Shown one piece after another: positions 10,862 to 20,640 of a stretch of 64,000 nucleotides of DNA. Under the pieces are notes generated by a model, which worked only from the letters and a program-made list of their open reading frames with translations, was not told the origin of the DNA and did not search any database. Location of the stretch: positions 13,748,822-13,812,821 of the forward strand of contig CAIIXF020000008.1 of the NCBI GenBank assembly GCA_903813345.2, in the 5' to 3' direction. Position 1 is the first letter of the stretch, and each line of letters begins with the position of its first letter. The translations under genes were made by a program, and so were the position numbers. The DNA is from Owenia fusiformis (Eukaryota; Annelida; Polychaeta; Sabellida; Oweniidae).

Positions 10862-12285
10862 TATTATTATTATTAGATTTATTTTCCCTCCATTGATTGG
10901 AGATAATATAATAATTATATATTACAGTATTATTGGATGCGTATCAAAATATAAACAATAGACAAAATAGAACTCTAATAAACACCAATAACATTATAAG
11001 TAAGATCTGAGAATTGATAAGAGTAGGTATAATACACAAATATGAATATAAGCTATGAAATACTTGGAACCGCATACATCTTCCCCAAGGTCGATGTTGC
11101 ATGACCAGGTGGTCATTCTTGCTACGTGTTAAAATATTGTATGCAATTCATTGAGCTATACATGATTTGACAAAATAAAAATTTTCCTTATGAAAATACA
11201 CCTGTATTCTATGATAACTGACGTTCCGTTGGTCACACACGGTGCCCACCACACACTCATCGTAGGGGGGCGGCCTGTTTATATATGCCTATTAACTTAT
11301 ACTAGGCCACAGCTATCCCAAGTAAATCTAATTGACTCCAATCCGGGCGAGGTACATGTTCTGTATAATAGTGCTCACACGTTTAAGTCCACTTTCGTTA
11401 ATACAGTTGTCTCCCCCGAAGAGAGCTCGCAGTTTCATTGAATTTGACATTGCACTAATGTTTGGTACTCCATCTAGAATTGTATTTAATGTGCCCCTAT
11501 TGTGCAGTCTACATCTTAAGACAAAGTGTTGAAGCGTTTCAATTTCCTCATAGCATCTCTCAACGGTATCCCCTCCCATTCGCCTGTGTTAATTCTTAAG
11601 CGGCCTTGTCCGACCATTAAGCGTACCATTAAGTTACATCTTTTAATGAACCTTGAATCACTCCTAGCTATTGTCCACCATATACAGGGTTTCACACATT
11701 GGATAACTTCCTTATAGAGTGTTAGTTCTTTATATGTGTTAACTTCGTGTCTCCAACCATCCAAATCGCAATTCCTTATCACATTCTGCACATGGCGTTT
11801 CCATGTCAACTTTGATGGATTTGCACCATTGTCCAGTACTTGATATATCATGTCTGTCATTCCATATCGATTCACAAGCTCCATTATGTCTCGCAACGGT
11901 GACAGTCTGTTAAGTTTAACACCATGTCTGTACATTGTAATTCTCTTGATAGCAATGCTGCGATACACAGACCCAGATATTAGAAACAATAACTGCCACA
12001 AAAACATCAATTTGGCGATTATAATTGTTGAAGTTATCGTCTGCCATCCTAGCTGGGGTAGAACAGCTGCATCAGGTGTGTGAACTGGTAACCCTTGTAT
12101 CTTTTTACATATGCTACGATGGCCCTGGTCCAAGGCTCTATAGTCTGCCTCACTAAGAGGCACCAATTCCATGCCATACGTTATCGACGGAATGCTTACG
12201 GACCAATACAATTTAGAGGCTGTAAGTGGATTTGTAGCATTTTTCATGTGCGTTGTAGTACCTACGTACGCATTATATTCTTCAA
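10862..12285 (-). mobile_element. 5'-truncated non-LTR element inserted in the accessory ORF
   Basis: Minus-strand LINE with an (ATT)n tail at its 3' end (plus strand 10862-10877). It carries the C-terminal part of ORF2 (11328-12247). Flanks resemble an imperfect target duplication: 'agaatgtagaaaaatag' near 10842-10858 against 'agaattagaaatag' near 12298-12311. The limits are approximate. Bases 10880-11327 are its 3' untranslated part and show no gene. Confidence 0.7.
11328..12247 (-). pseudogene. LINE ORF2 C-terminal fragment with Cys/His motif
   Basis: Two overlapping minus-strand frames (12247-11516, then 11579-11328), joined by a frameshift near 11550. The first begins with the RT thumb segment 'LYWSVSIPSITYGMELVPLS' and 'LPQLGWQT', common in non-LTR retrotransposons that carry the thumb ending 'R..Q.R.LG'. 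The second ends with 'CYEEIETLQHFVLRC', the zinc-binding tail. The catalytic RT and endonuclease are absent. The clade is not resolved by eye. Confidence 0.7.
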
Positions 12286-12398
12286 ATTCAAAGAAGAGAA
12301 TTAGAAATAGATTAGAAAAAGAAAGAGACTTTTTAAGACAAGAAAATGATCGCTTACAAATTGAAAATTATTTGATGAAACAGAGATACAATATTTGA
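12286..12398 (+). pseudogene. Leucine-zipper half of the accessory ORF
   Basis: The frame just downstream of the LINE encodes a Lys/Arg-rich start ('SKKRIRNRLEKERD') and heptad-spaced leucines in 'LRQENDRLQIENYLMKQ', ending at TGA 12396-12398. It is predicted to form a parallel coiled coil. It looks like the 3' end of the gene whose 5' half is at 10695-10850. The two halves are in compatible order and strand; the exact junction is not determined. Confidence 0.5.
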
Positions 12399-12462
12399 AA
12401 AATAAATACATAATGACTGAATATCTACAAAAGACAAATACATCTGGTTAATTTATACCTAT

Positions 12463-12666
12463 TTGATTGCAGAAATTACGGTGATTGACAATACCCCAAT
12501 TACTTATTTCTGGTATAGACCTGAGAGGGTAGATAATACTACATCGCAGCTGGACAATGTACCTGTTTCAGATACTTCAAATTCACAAGACTCAGATCGT
12601 GTTTCATTCTCTGATTCCCATCAGAATCTGATGTTCCAGTTATCGAAAATTATCAATATTCTTTAA
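12463..12666 (+). CDS. Unknown short ORF before env
   Basis: Up to 67 codons. The upstream 'cctatttgattgcag' resembles a 3' splice site, and env of related insect elements is made from a spliced RNA, so this may be a 5' exon or leader rather than a separate protein. It is Ser/Asp-rich in the second half with no known motif. No counterpart was found in copies 2 and 3. Confidence 0.3.
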   Translation: MIAEITVIDNTPITYFWYRPERVDNTTSQLDNVPVSDTSNSQDSDRVSFSDSHQNLMFQLSKIINIL

Positions 12667-12700
12667 TGCACGCACTAAAGGAATAACATTTAACATTGAG

Positions 12701-13185
12701 GTGGCTCATATAATACTACACGTGTATCTTAGTACTATGCTACTGCATTACGCCCATTGTATCGATCCAGTTTTGAACAACCAAATTGGTGTGTTCTTTA
12801 ATCCCGTCAAGAAACTTGAAATGTCTGAATCAAAGTTTTATTATACTTTGAGATTCAAATGGCCATCACAGATACAAGAAAATTTGGCTCAAGACATTAA
12901 TTGTGTGACATATAGAAATATGTCTTCTTTGAACAATCGTTTACGTATCAATCCTTCTACAGCCTTATACACGTGTTCGAGAGCTAAAGCTATTATGGGA
13001 CAGATGGACTCCGATATACAGGGACTTGATCTTCGTATACAACAGATGACCACGAACATACAACAGTCTCTTCCTAAATTGAACAATATTAGCAGTAAGC
13101 GAGCATTATTTCCGTTTATAGGAGATGCTATGTCATTTTTATTCGGTGTAGCCACAACTGACAGTGTGAGAGTCTTAAGTGACCA
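12701..13185 (+). pseudogene. env: F-type envelope glycoprotein, N-terminal part (copy 1)
   Basis: Membrane-fusion glycoprotein related in layout to the baculovirus F and errantivirus Env proteins. The frame opens at 12701, with the first ATG at 12737. A hydrophobic leader ends near the 'HYAHC' cleavage-like site. Around 13090-13150 there is a basic cleavage-like site (SSKR) followed by a hydrophobic, Gly/Phe-rich stretch ending in LFG, the layout of the furin site and fusion peptide of F proteins. The frame is broken at 13188 by a TA-flanked transposon and resumes at 14289. No restored sequence is given. Confidence 0.75.
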
Positions 13186-13187
13186 TA

Positions 13188-14286
13188 GTAGCCCGGACAG
13201 AATTGTTCAATGATCACTTTTTCTTTAATAACTTTTTTCATTTTCAGTATTATCATTGTCTGATCACATATTTGAAAACTAGAGTTAAATTCTGACATAC
13301 AGAAAATTATTTAAGGAACATCTCTTAATTTATTGATATTATAGGCGTTCATAATATGACTGACGCAAATACATAATTCATCATTTTGCCTCATATTTGT
13401 TCAAAATGGCGGCATATTTTGTGAATTTGAATGTTCAGTTGAAAGTTAATATTTAAAGATTGTCATAGGACTATAGGGCCATTCTGCCACCATTACAATC
13501 CTGATGTAATGCAGCAACTGACCAGTTACTAAATACAAGATTTGATCAAATCCCTACAAGGGTATATGAAATCAACTCAATTGAAATGTTCGGGGTTGTG
13601 TTCAATAGGATGTGAAAAGGTGTCGCCCCAATGTGTGGGATGTGATGAGAGTAGGTCCTTATCTTTTCAAGAGCTCCAAACAGCCATCTCAGAGGCCATT
13701 GAAAAGCTGAAGAACAATTCACATGCATGCCAAGGATGGGTTAAGAGGTGTGTGACTGGGAAAAATATTACAAACTGTGGCAGTATGACCCTATAGTTGC
13801 ACAGGTTCAATGAACTAGGGTTGCTAATCCACTATGGTTAACACTTGCTGCCACCTTACCAATATACTGTACATACAATGTACAAACCTTTTTAAGTGTT
13901 GGTATACATACAAGTCAATTTAAAACAAAAGGTTATAAATGCAGTCATTAAGTCATACCAAGGCAGCAGTCTACATGATTTCGTAGGCCTCTGCGTAGGC
14001 CTATGACATTTCTTAATATTAACTTTAATTTCAACTGAACATTCAAACCACAAAACATGCCGCCGTTTTTGAACAAATATGAGACAAAATGGTGAATTAT
14101 GTATTTGCGTCACTCATACTATGAACGTCTATAATATCAATAAATTAAGAGATGTTCCTTAAATATTTTTTTTGTATGTCAGAATTTTACTCTAGTTTTC
14201 ATATATGTAATCAGATTTTGATAATACTGGAAATTAAAAAAGTTATTAAAGAAAAAGTGACCATTGAACAATTCTGTCCGGGCTAC
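13188..14286. mobile_element. TA-flanked element with ~285-bp TIRs inside env
   Basis: 1099 bp between TA at 13186-13187 and TA at 14287-14288. The ends begin GTAGCCCGGACAGAATTG and match as inverted copies for about 285 bp (13188-13475 against 13997-14286). Three short ORFs inside (13542-13796 Cys-rich, 13546-13728, 13892-14113) show no transposase motif. This is probably a non-autonomous Tc1/mariner-superfamily element. The env frame continues on both sides. Confidence 0.85.
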
Positions 14287-14288
14287 TA

Positions 14289-15104
14289 TATTAACTTTGG
14301 AAAAGTCACAGAGATATATAATTTCAAGTACCAACAATCTAAGACATGACATACTGGCTATTACAAATCTTACAAACAGTAGAGTGGACAATCTTGTTTC
14401 AGTGGTAAAACAGAATCAAGTAAAAGTGAAACAATATTTCGTGAATATTTCGTCTACTCTTCTTGGTCTTCAAAAACGTTTTAATGCAGCACTTATACAC
14501 TCACAACTTGTGGAATCTGTGATGATTACATTAATCGATGCAGTAAGAATACACAGTCAGCATTTGACTCTAATAGAAACGGGATATGCTGCCTTCTTAA
14601 GTGGCATTCAAACTGTTCTTGCTGGTCGCTTTCCACAGCCACTCATTGAACCAGAAAAGCTAAGATGGATATTGGAAGAAGTGGACAGATCTTTACGTGA
14701 ACAGAGGGACAATTGGGAGATAACTCATAAAGATATATCATTCTACTACCGTGATGTCGTTTGTTTCCCTGCTGCAACAAAGAAAGCTTTGTACATTCAG
14801 ATTCACATCACAAGTCACAAAGTCCCCTGAGTTTATACTCAGTACATACCTTGCCAGTTGGACTGCATGGACGTTCAGTAACAAAAGTTATGAAATTACC
14901 TGATTATTTTGGTATAAGTGCTATGGCTGACCAATATATTGAAATATCTTCAACAGAATATTTATCTTGTGTGAATTCACCTAGCTGTTCTGGACTTTTA
15001 AGACCATTAGACCATTAAGACGATTAGATCTGGACACTTGTATTGCGCAAATATATCTTGGGAATTTAGATGCAGCATCTGAAGCATGTACTTTTAACGT
15101 AGCC
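14289..15104 (+). pseudogene. env: Envelope, middle part (copy 1)
   Basis: The frame continues from 14289 to about 14825 with a long heptad-repeat-rich region ('NNLRHDILAITNLTNSRVDN') typical of the helical F1 subunit of class I fusion proteins. The frame is then lost, and 14826-15018 continues in another frame ('MKLPDYFGISAMADQYIEIS', two Cys in 'CVNSPSC'). Another shift lies between 15018 and 15105, near a short duplication of 'gaccatta' (15003-15018). At least two frameshifts make it non-functional. Confidence 0.7.
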
Positions 15105-15761
15105 TTGAACTATACAACTGATGAATTAGCTTATGTCGGACAATATGTGATGATATCAAATGGCACTGGAACGCTAAAAATAATTTGTAATGGAAGTGAT
15201 CATCAATTATGTAACAATTTAGCTTGCTTTGCGAAAATACCATGTGGATGTGTAGTTATGTCATCAAATCAACAATTATTTGCTGACATATCTACCTGTG
15301 AAAAGGTCGCTATAATAGTACCACAAATTCAACCAAATGTACCTTTTCATTTTCATTTTTCGGATGACAAAATTGCACCATATCTCAGAGTTGAAGATTT
15401 ACATGATCTTGCACCTATGATATTGCCAGATGTACCAAATTTTACAGATCCTGAAACAGGGGACAATCAATTTAGACACCGTTTGTTGGATGTAATTAAA
15501 AATCTAAAAGAGAGTAATTTGTGGATTCAAGAACCTTTCTTTTCAAACCATTTAAATTCATTGAACTCAACTTGGATTGATTTGGTGCAATTTATCATCC
15601 TTGTTGTATTGTTAGTTATATCGGTTGCTCTTTTTGTACTTTATAAAAGACAGCGTTCCATCATTCTTAAGCTCGGAAAGGTAATAGCCAAGTGTGCAAA
15701 GACAAAACAAGTTCAGTTATCAGATAATCCAATGATTGAGATGGCGGAAACCACTCTTTAG
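15105..15761 (+). pseudogene. env: Envelope, C-terminal part with transmembrane anchor (copy 1)
   Basis: Cys-rich ectodomain segment ('CNGSDHQLCNNLACFAKIPC') with N-x-S/T glycosylation sites. Then a single strong membrane span near 15583-15645 ('FIILVVLLVISVALFVLYKR') and a basic cytoplasmic tail ending at TAG 15759-15761. From about 15323 the DNA is nearly identical to 21874-22310 of copy 2, apart from a few substitutions and one T. Confidence 0.8.
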
Positions 15762-15858
15762 ACTCACTTTTTCGCAATTTTTGACCTATTTTTCAGTGAT
15801 ATTATTATAAATATTAACAATTAATATAACAATTAAAAAATTATACATTTCAGATGGA

Positions 15859-16257
15859 ATGGACTTGCCAAATCTGGAGGAAACATTTTTAAAACTTTTC
15901 GATCATATGTCAGATTGTCATGAGAGTTTGCCGAGTGGAGATTTAGTAAAAGACTGGCTGTTTAACAGAGATTCATCATCATCCCATTCATCATACTCAT
16001 CTCTGAACTCTCATATTAACCCATTAGACATTATTACAATCGACCATGCTTCAATTACATCAGACAATTCATCAATTCAGGATTCAGATTTGCGTTGTTC
16101 ATTCTGCAATATACCGTTTACTAACATTGTCATACAGCGTTTACATATGTCAACTCACGATGATGATGATAGTAATCTTTGTACTCTCTGTAACACTATC
16201 TTCCGAAACGAAAAAGACTTTGCTCGCCATTTTTATACTTTGGATTATCACCATTGA
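15859..16257 (+). CDS. Accessory C2H2 zinc-finger ORF after env
   Basis: 132 codons from ATG 15859. The N-terminal third includes 'LFDHMSDCHESLPS'; the middle is Ser/Asp-rich. Near the C-terminus come two CxxC...H units: 'CSFCNIPFTNIVIQRLHMSTH' (a C2H2 finger) and 'CTLCNTIFRNEKDFARHFYT...HH'. A related 'LFDHMLEAHDMMPS' occurs in the family-B element at 39205-39246, so the protein is conserved across LTR families. A nucleic-acid-binding or regulatory role is inferred. Copy 2 keeps only a shortened version (22399-22626). The ORF is open here and may be intact. Confidence 0.6.
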   Translation: MDLPNLEETFLKLFDHMSDCHESLPSGDLVKDWLFNRDSSSSHSSYSSLNSHINPLDIITIDHASITSDNSSIQDSDLRCSFCNIPFTNIVIQRLHMSTHDDDDSNLCTLCNTIFRNEKDFARHFYTLDYHH

Positions 16258-16282
16258 AATTCATTTATAGAAACAGGAAATC

Positions 16283-16834
16283 ATGGGCGACAATTTAATA
16301 CATGACAGGACAAATCATGTGGGGCCATTCATTATTCCTGGAGTCATACACAATTATCAAGACATTTCTCCTCTTTCTATTGACAATGATCTGTTCGAAA
16401 TTGAGAATATGTTTGTAGATGCAATGGAAGTTGTAGAAATGAATGAACAGGAGGAGGATATTGACTGAAGCTGGTGTGCCAATGGAGTTGAATGATTTTT
16501 TAGATACTTTTGATTTTATGGATGAAATGTTTCTGGGGGAATTTGTGAGTGGGAGGCAGCAATTATTGAGAATTTCGAGCACATGGCCTTGTCAGTCTGC
16601 TTGGTCTTGGTGGTTGCTGATGAAACATTTACTTGCTCCACGGCTCCACAGTGTCATTTCTTCCATTCCAAACCTTTGCACGAATGTGTCTATTGTCACA
16701 TCTTATTTTTTGATGAGGATTTATATTCAGTACATATGTCTCATCATGTAGAAAATAGACGCCTTTGTGCTACATGTGGTACAAATTTTGCAACTTACAA
16801 ACTTTTAGCATTACATCTCATGAAACATTTTTAG
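16283..16834 (+). pseudogene. Accessory acidic C2H2 protein
   Basis: The gene starts at ATG 16283 with a strongly acidic region rich in D, E, M and N ('NDLFEIENMFVDAMEV', 'DTFDFMDEMFLGE') that resembles an activation domain. It ends with two C2H2 fingers at 16679-16834: 'CVYCHILFFDEDLYSVHMSHH' and 'CATCGTNFATYKLLALHLMKH'. Copy 1 has lost about 14 bases near 16461 relative to copy 2 ('ttttacaaaaagct' at 22846 is absent), and another shift lies near 16560, so the frame is broken. A transcription-factor-like role is inferred from the acidic plus zinc-finger layout. Confidence 0.6.
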
Positions 16835-18506
16835 GTAGTTGAGAGGTATGAGTGAAAAGAAATCTATGAGTTAGTATAAGCAGTAACATTTTTTTGCTTC
16901 ACTGTTTATTGTATTTGGATTCTTGTTTTCAAAATATTGAAAAGTTATGATATTGGAACAATATTTTCAAAATATTGTTTTTAGTCTTCACTGAGTTTGT
17001 TATGTTATTTGTTATTATTTTGAACACTAGATACGCTAGATTCCTTTTCATAGATGTTTTGTCTGTGTTGATATAACAATGTCAAGTTATATTCATAAAT
17101 CTGATTTGGATTATTTGGACACGTGCCTATTGGAATATTTTGACATGATAGAAGTGTAAAGATATCTCAGATTGAAGGAGCAAGGCTCTTGTAAATACAT
17201 TATAGTGTATGAATTTATTTATTGTATCTTTTATAATGCATTATAATTTTGTACCAACAATTTGTATTATTACATTATATTTGTAATAGTCTATTATCAG
17301 TGATCTCCCCAGCATTAAAATATGTGGACATACAGCTGTAGTACCCACCTGGGGTCCATTTGCGCCCACTGGAGATGGGAAAAATCATGCCAAATGGGCA
17401 TATTTTGACCAATTTTGGTCAGAATTGTGAAATAAGAATTTTTACACACAGTTAAGGAAAAAATCCTGTGGAGAACTGATTTTATATATTATATAACTAG
17501 AATGATGATAATGACGATGATGATGACTAAACAAGGTGATAACAAAATGAGGACCACTGAACAAGTATCAAAGTATGAGACATTGTCTTGTATTTGAATG
17601 AAAACAAACTTAGTTCATAAACATATAAATATGATGTGAAGTCATGCCGACTGATAAGTTCAGCGCGACATCTTTCATTTAAAAATATCATCAAATGTAG
17701 AGTAGAGTAGTTACAAAGGTGGAATTTCGTATAGAATTATTTACTGTAAATATTAATTAGATGTAATATCATACATGATCTTATCTAAATATTCATGATA
17801 TTGGTATTCCTATATCAAAATAGGAATACTTTGATCATAATGAAGGTCATGGTCACTCTAATGAAATGGATTGATTATTCAGTTGTTGAATGATGAGATT
17901 TGTATATTTTATCTAACGTGATAATAGAATGTTAATAATGGACTGATATTAGAGAGATTTCCTCATAAATTTGAAGCATAATTTATGATTATGCACATAC
18001 CTGTAGCTATGAATGCAAAAATATGATCTTATACATACGATACGTATAAAAAGTATATTTCATGAATCAATGGTTTATAACTTATAATCATGGGTGATTT
18101 ATAAGTACGCTATAAATGCATTCTGAAATCACTCTAATGATGATATTTTATTATTCTGAAAACTATATATTTTGCTGAGCTTATGTATTGCTTTTGTACA
18201 CCGTCTGGATGGATCAACACACTCTGTGCTATACAGTACCGATTGGATGAGTTTGTATTTGTTCAGATTTTGAATAATGCTATTTTTGTTCCATATTTTT
18301 GTAAATGGACATGCATGTATGTAGATTATGTATACCTTAGAATGCTGAGACTGCTGAAGTTGTTAGATAATCATTGGCAGTATAATAATGAGATTTGTTT
18401 GGTATTTTGAGTAGTATTACTACTTTACTCAGGGTGTGTTGTTCTTATCAGTATGCGCTTGAATTTTTTTCTTGTTCATTCTTTGACAGCCCAGAGGTCT
18501 GAGGCT
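16835..18506 (+). other. 3' untranslated region of copy 1
   Basis: AT-rich, about 1.7 kb between the last accessory ORF and the polypurine tract. It is nearly identical to 25055-26619 of copy 2. It includes a small GAT-type microsatellite (17502-17528). The 75-codon frame at 18183-18410 is disrupted in copy 2, so it is probably not a gene. Confidence 0.6.
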
Positions 18507-18516
18507 AAGAGGGGGG
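18507..18516 (+). other. Polypurine tract of copy 1
   Basis: AAGAGGGGGG lies three bases before the TGTGAG start of LTR-A2, the position of the plus-strand primer. The same tract precedes LTR-A3 at 26620-26629. Confidence 0.75.
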
Positions 18517-18519
18517 TAA

Positions 18520-19158
18520 TGTGAGTAATAAAACAACATGAAATCATAACAATCATAAAGTTGATTGTATGTTTGGAATACTTCTAGTGACAAAGTCTAA
18601 ATCTTTCTCTTTGCCACAGATTAATATAAACAACATTATTATTGAAGACAAGGAACATGTACCTCGCATGTAAACAAACTATTTTTCCTCATGATATGAA
18701 CAACTATGCCAGAATATGACATGTGTATGCCAAAATACGACACACTTATGCCAAATCATAAAAGTCGTCCACCTGTCTATTTGTATTATGTACTGTCTAT
18801 TTAAGAGTAGAATGTAAACAATTATATCGATGATGAATCGTCGGTCTCAGGATGAAAAGCTGAATGATTTTGCCACACCAAACTTGGCACCAGTTTTCTA
18901 CTCTCTGAGATCGACGATTTAATCATCGGTTAATTTGGTTAACTAATTAACAGGATTTATACAGACTATAAGAAGAAATGTTACATCAAATTATTTAGAT
19001 TTAAGTTTTAGTTTTGAAGAGCACGCTACCAAGAAAGATATAAAAACATTGAATATAAAAATTACTGTAGAAATCAAAGAAGGAAAAGACTTGAATAAAA
19101 TGAATCAATAAGGAAATAAAGATTTTGTGTTACATAGTCTTATAATAAAAGACTAACA
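18520..19158 (+). repeat. LTR-A2
   Basis: 639 bp, TGTGAG to CTAACA. TATA at 18967-18970 and AATAAA at 19115-19120. It is nearly identical to the two parts of LTR-A3, apart from a ~60-bp indel near 18778 against 26878. It serves as 3' LTR of copy 1 and as the LTR in front of copy 2. No PBS follows; it runs straight into late-pol sequence. Confidence 0.85.
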
Positions 19159-19757
19159 CAATGAACTTGAAAGTGAACAACAAACCGATCCTTCACTGAG
19201 TAAAATTGTAGAATGGAAAATCATGGGAGTACGTCCAAAATGGGAAGATAAATCACCATTATCTCCAATGCATAAAGCATATTGGTCACAATTGAAATGG
19301 ATTCACCTCATAAGCACTGGCGGATCTGGGGGGGGGGGGGGCCCAGGGGCCCGGGCCCCCCCCTTGGGTGGGCCCAGAAAAAAAAAATTGTGCCCAAAAA
19401 AAATTTTGAGCCAAAAAAGGCCTTAAGGCCCCAAAAAGTAGGCCTTTTTGATCATAAATTGGCCTTGTAAGGCCTTGTTTTTTAATTTTAGGCCAAATTT
19501 TGAAGAAAATGGGCCTCAAAATTTCAAAATTTGGGCCCACTTTTGGGTTTTTGGGGCCCAAAATCTTTTTACGCGCAAGCGCGGACGTTTTTTTCTCAGA
19601 CCAGAAGTTTGGGCCCCCCCCCTTGTTGGTTCCCAGATCCGCCCCTGATAAGTGCAGTATTTCATCATAAATGTATACCTTCAAAGGGAAAGAAATTTTT
19701 TTGGCAGTTAGTAGCATCAACATGTCTGCAAACTGAAGTTTTGGAACAGCTTTTGGA
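19159..19757 (+). pseudogene. pol: Late-pol stub of copy 2 (RNase H-integrase linker)
   Basis: Directly after LTR-A2 the frame shows 'PSLSKIVEWKIMGVRPKWED' and 'LSPMHKAYWSQLKWIHLI', which matches the linker before the integrase zinc domain of copy 1 ('LAKIIGWKESAKRPEWKD'). It is interrupted by a MITE at 19315-19647 and continues to 'FFWQLVASTCLQTEVLEQL' at 19697-19755. PBS, gag, pro and RT are missing. Confidence 0.7.
19315..19647. mobile_element. GC-rich hAT-like MITE
   Basis: 333 bp with inverted ends CACTGGCGGATCTGGG / CCCAGATCCGCCCCTG, flanked by ATAAG at 19310-19314 and 19648-19652. The ends are G- and C-homopolymer rich, and the interior alternates 'ggcc' and 'aaaaa' motifs. CAGGGGCGGATC-type ends are common in hAT MITEs, although the usual duplication there is 8 bp. 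The ORFs crossing it are chance products. Confidence 0.75.
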
Positions 19758-20046
19758 AGTTATTAACAACAACAGAATGCAACTGTACCATCAAAGAAGT
19801 TAGGATGACCCCATAGTAGAAATATAGTAAACAAAAGTAAAATTGGATTAAAACGACAATGTATCCTTACATGATACTCACAACCCCATCCGTGATCGAG
19901 ATCTTATAAAATTAGAGAAATAAGAGACATTTTGAAAAACTTAAAGAAAGAAACAGAAGAACTTCACACGGCATTTGTTGAATGGGTACATTTTAGCAAA
20001 ACGCTTTCAAAATTCATTTCACTCACTGTACAGTAAGGAAAACATC
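19755..20046 (+). repeat. Block B copy 1: integrase C-end plus small ORF (decayed)
   Basis: About 290 bp repeated at 20375-20655, 32966-33246 and 33581-33860. It encodes the integrase C-terminal scrap 'EVINNNRMQLYHQRS', then stops, then the start of the small leucine-rich ORF (ATG 19859). In this copy the small ORF is frameshifted near 19894. Confidence 0.7.
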
Positions 20047-20079
20047 CAGTGAAACACCCTAAAGTTAAAATGAAATCAT

Positions 20080-20420
20080 ATCATGTAGGATATCCACTAG
20101 AGAGAGTAGGAATGGATATTCTTGGCCCTATTAGGAGAAGTCGTCATTATAAAAATAAGTAAATATTAATGATACAGGATTACTTCAGCAAATATGCGGA
20201 AGCTATTCCCTTGCAAAACATAGAAGCAGTAACTGTTACAAGCGCTTTTATAGATGAATTTATATCTAAATTTGGTGTGCCACTTTCACTTCAACAGATT
20301 ATTAGTGGACCTTATGTTACAGAAAAGCTCGGTGACTTAGTTTACGTCATAAGGAAGAACAAACACAGCAAAGTGGAAGTAATTAACAACATAATGAAAC
20401 TGTACCATCAACGAAGTTAG
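20080..20420 (+). pseudogene. pol: Integrase core fragment (copy 2)
   Basis: The frames show 'YPLERVGMDILGPIRRSRHY' with the first catalytic Asp, then 'YFSKYAEAIPL' and 'FISKFGVPLSL', the classic gypsy integrase core. A stop falls at 20160-20162. Immediately after 'GVPLSL' the part with the second Asp and the Glu is missing, and the frame ends with 'LGDLVYVIRKNKHSKVEVIN' from the C-terminal domain. It is inactive. Two more copies lie in element 3 (32755-33012 and 33300-33540). Confidence 0.75.
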
Positions 20421-20475
20421 GATGACCCCATAGTAGAAATATAGTAAACAAAAGTAAAACTGGATTAAAACGACA

Positions 20476-20640
20476 ATGTATCCTTACATGATACGCACAG
20501 ACCCATCTGTGAGATCTTCCAAAATTAGAGAAATAAAAGATATTTTGAAAAACTTAAAGAAAGAAACAGAAGAACTTCACAAGGCATTTGTTGAATGGGT
20601 ACATTTTAGCAAAATGCTTTCAAAATTCATTTCACTCTGA
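20476..20640 (+). CDS. Small leucine-rich accessory ORF, copy 2
   Basis: 54 codons, ATG to TGA. Basic start 'SVRSSKIREIKDILKNLKKE' followed by 'TEELHKAFVEWVHFSKMLSK'. Leucines and isoleucines at heptad-like spacing predict an amphipathic helix or coiled coil. Four copies exist in the window (19859, 20476, 33068, 33682); two are open. It lies between integrase and the C2H2/env genes, the same slot as the zipper ORF of copy 1. It may be a small regulatory protein, but function is unknown. Confidence 0.5.
   Translation: MYPYMIRTDPSVRSSKIREIKDILKNLKKETEELHKAFVEWVHFSKMLSKFISL

Noticed and set aside
13542-13796. Cys-rich ORF inside the TA-flanked element as a toxin-like peptide
   Set aside because: No leader peptide, no second copy, and the element looks non-autonomous; Cys spacing alone is weak evidence.
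18183-18410. 75-codon ORF in the 3' UTR of copy 1
   Set aside because: The homologous region of copy 2 (about 26305-26520) has indels that break the frame.
19223-19803. Gly/Pro-rich frames across the MITE at 19315-19647
   Set aside because: They come from G- and C-homopolymer runs of the inserted MITE.
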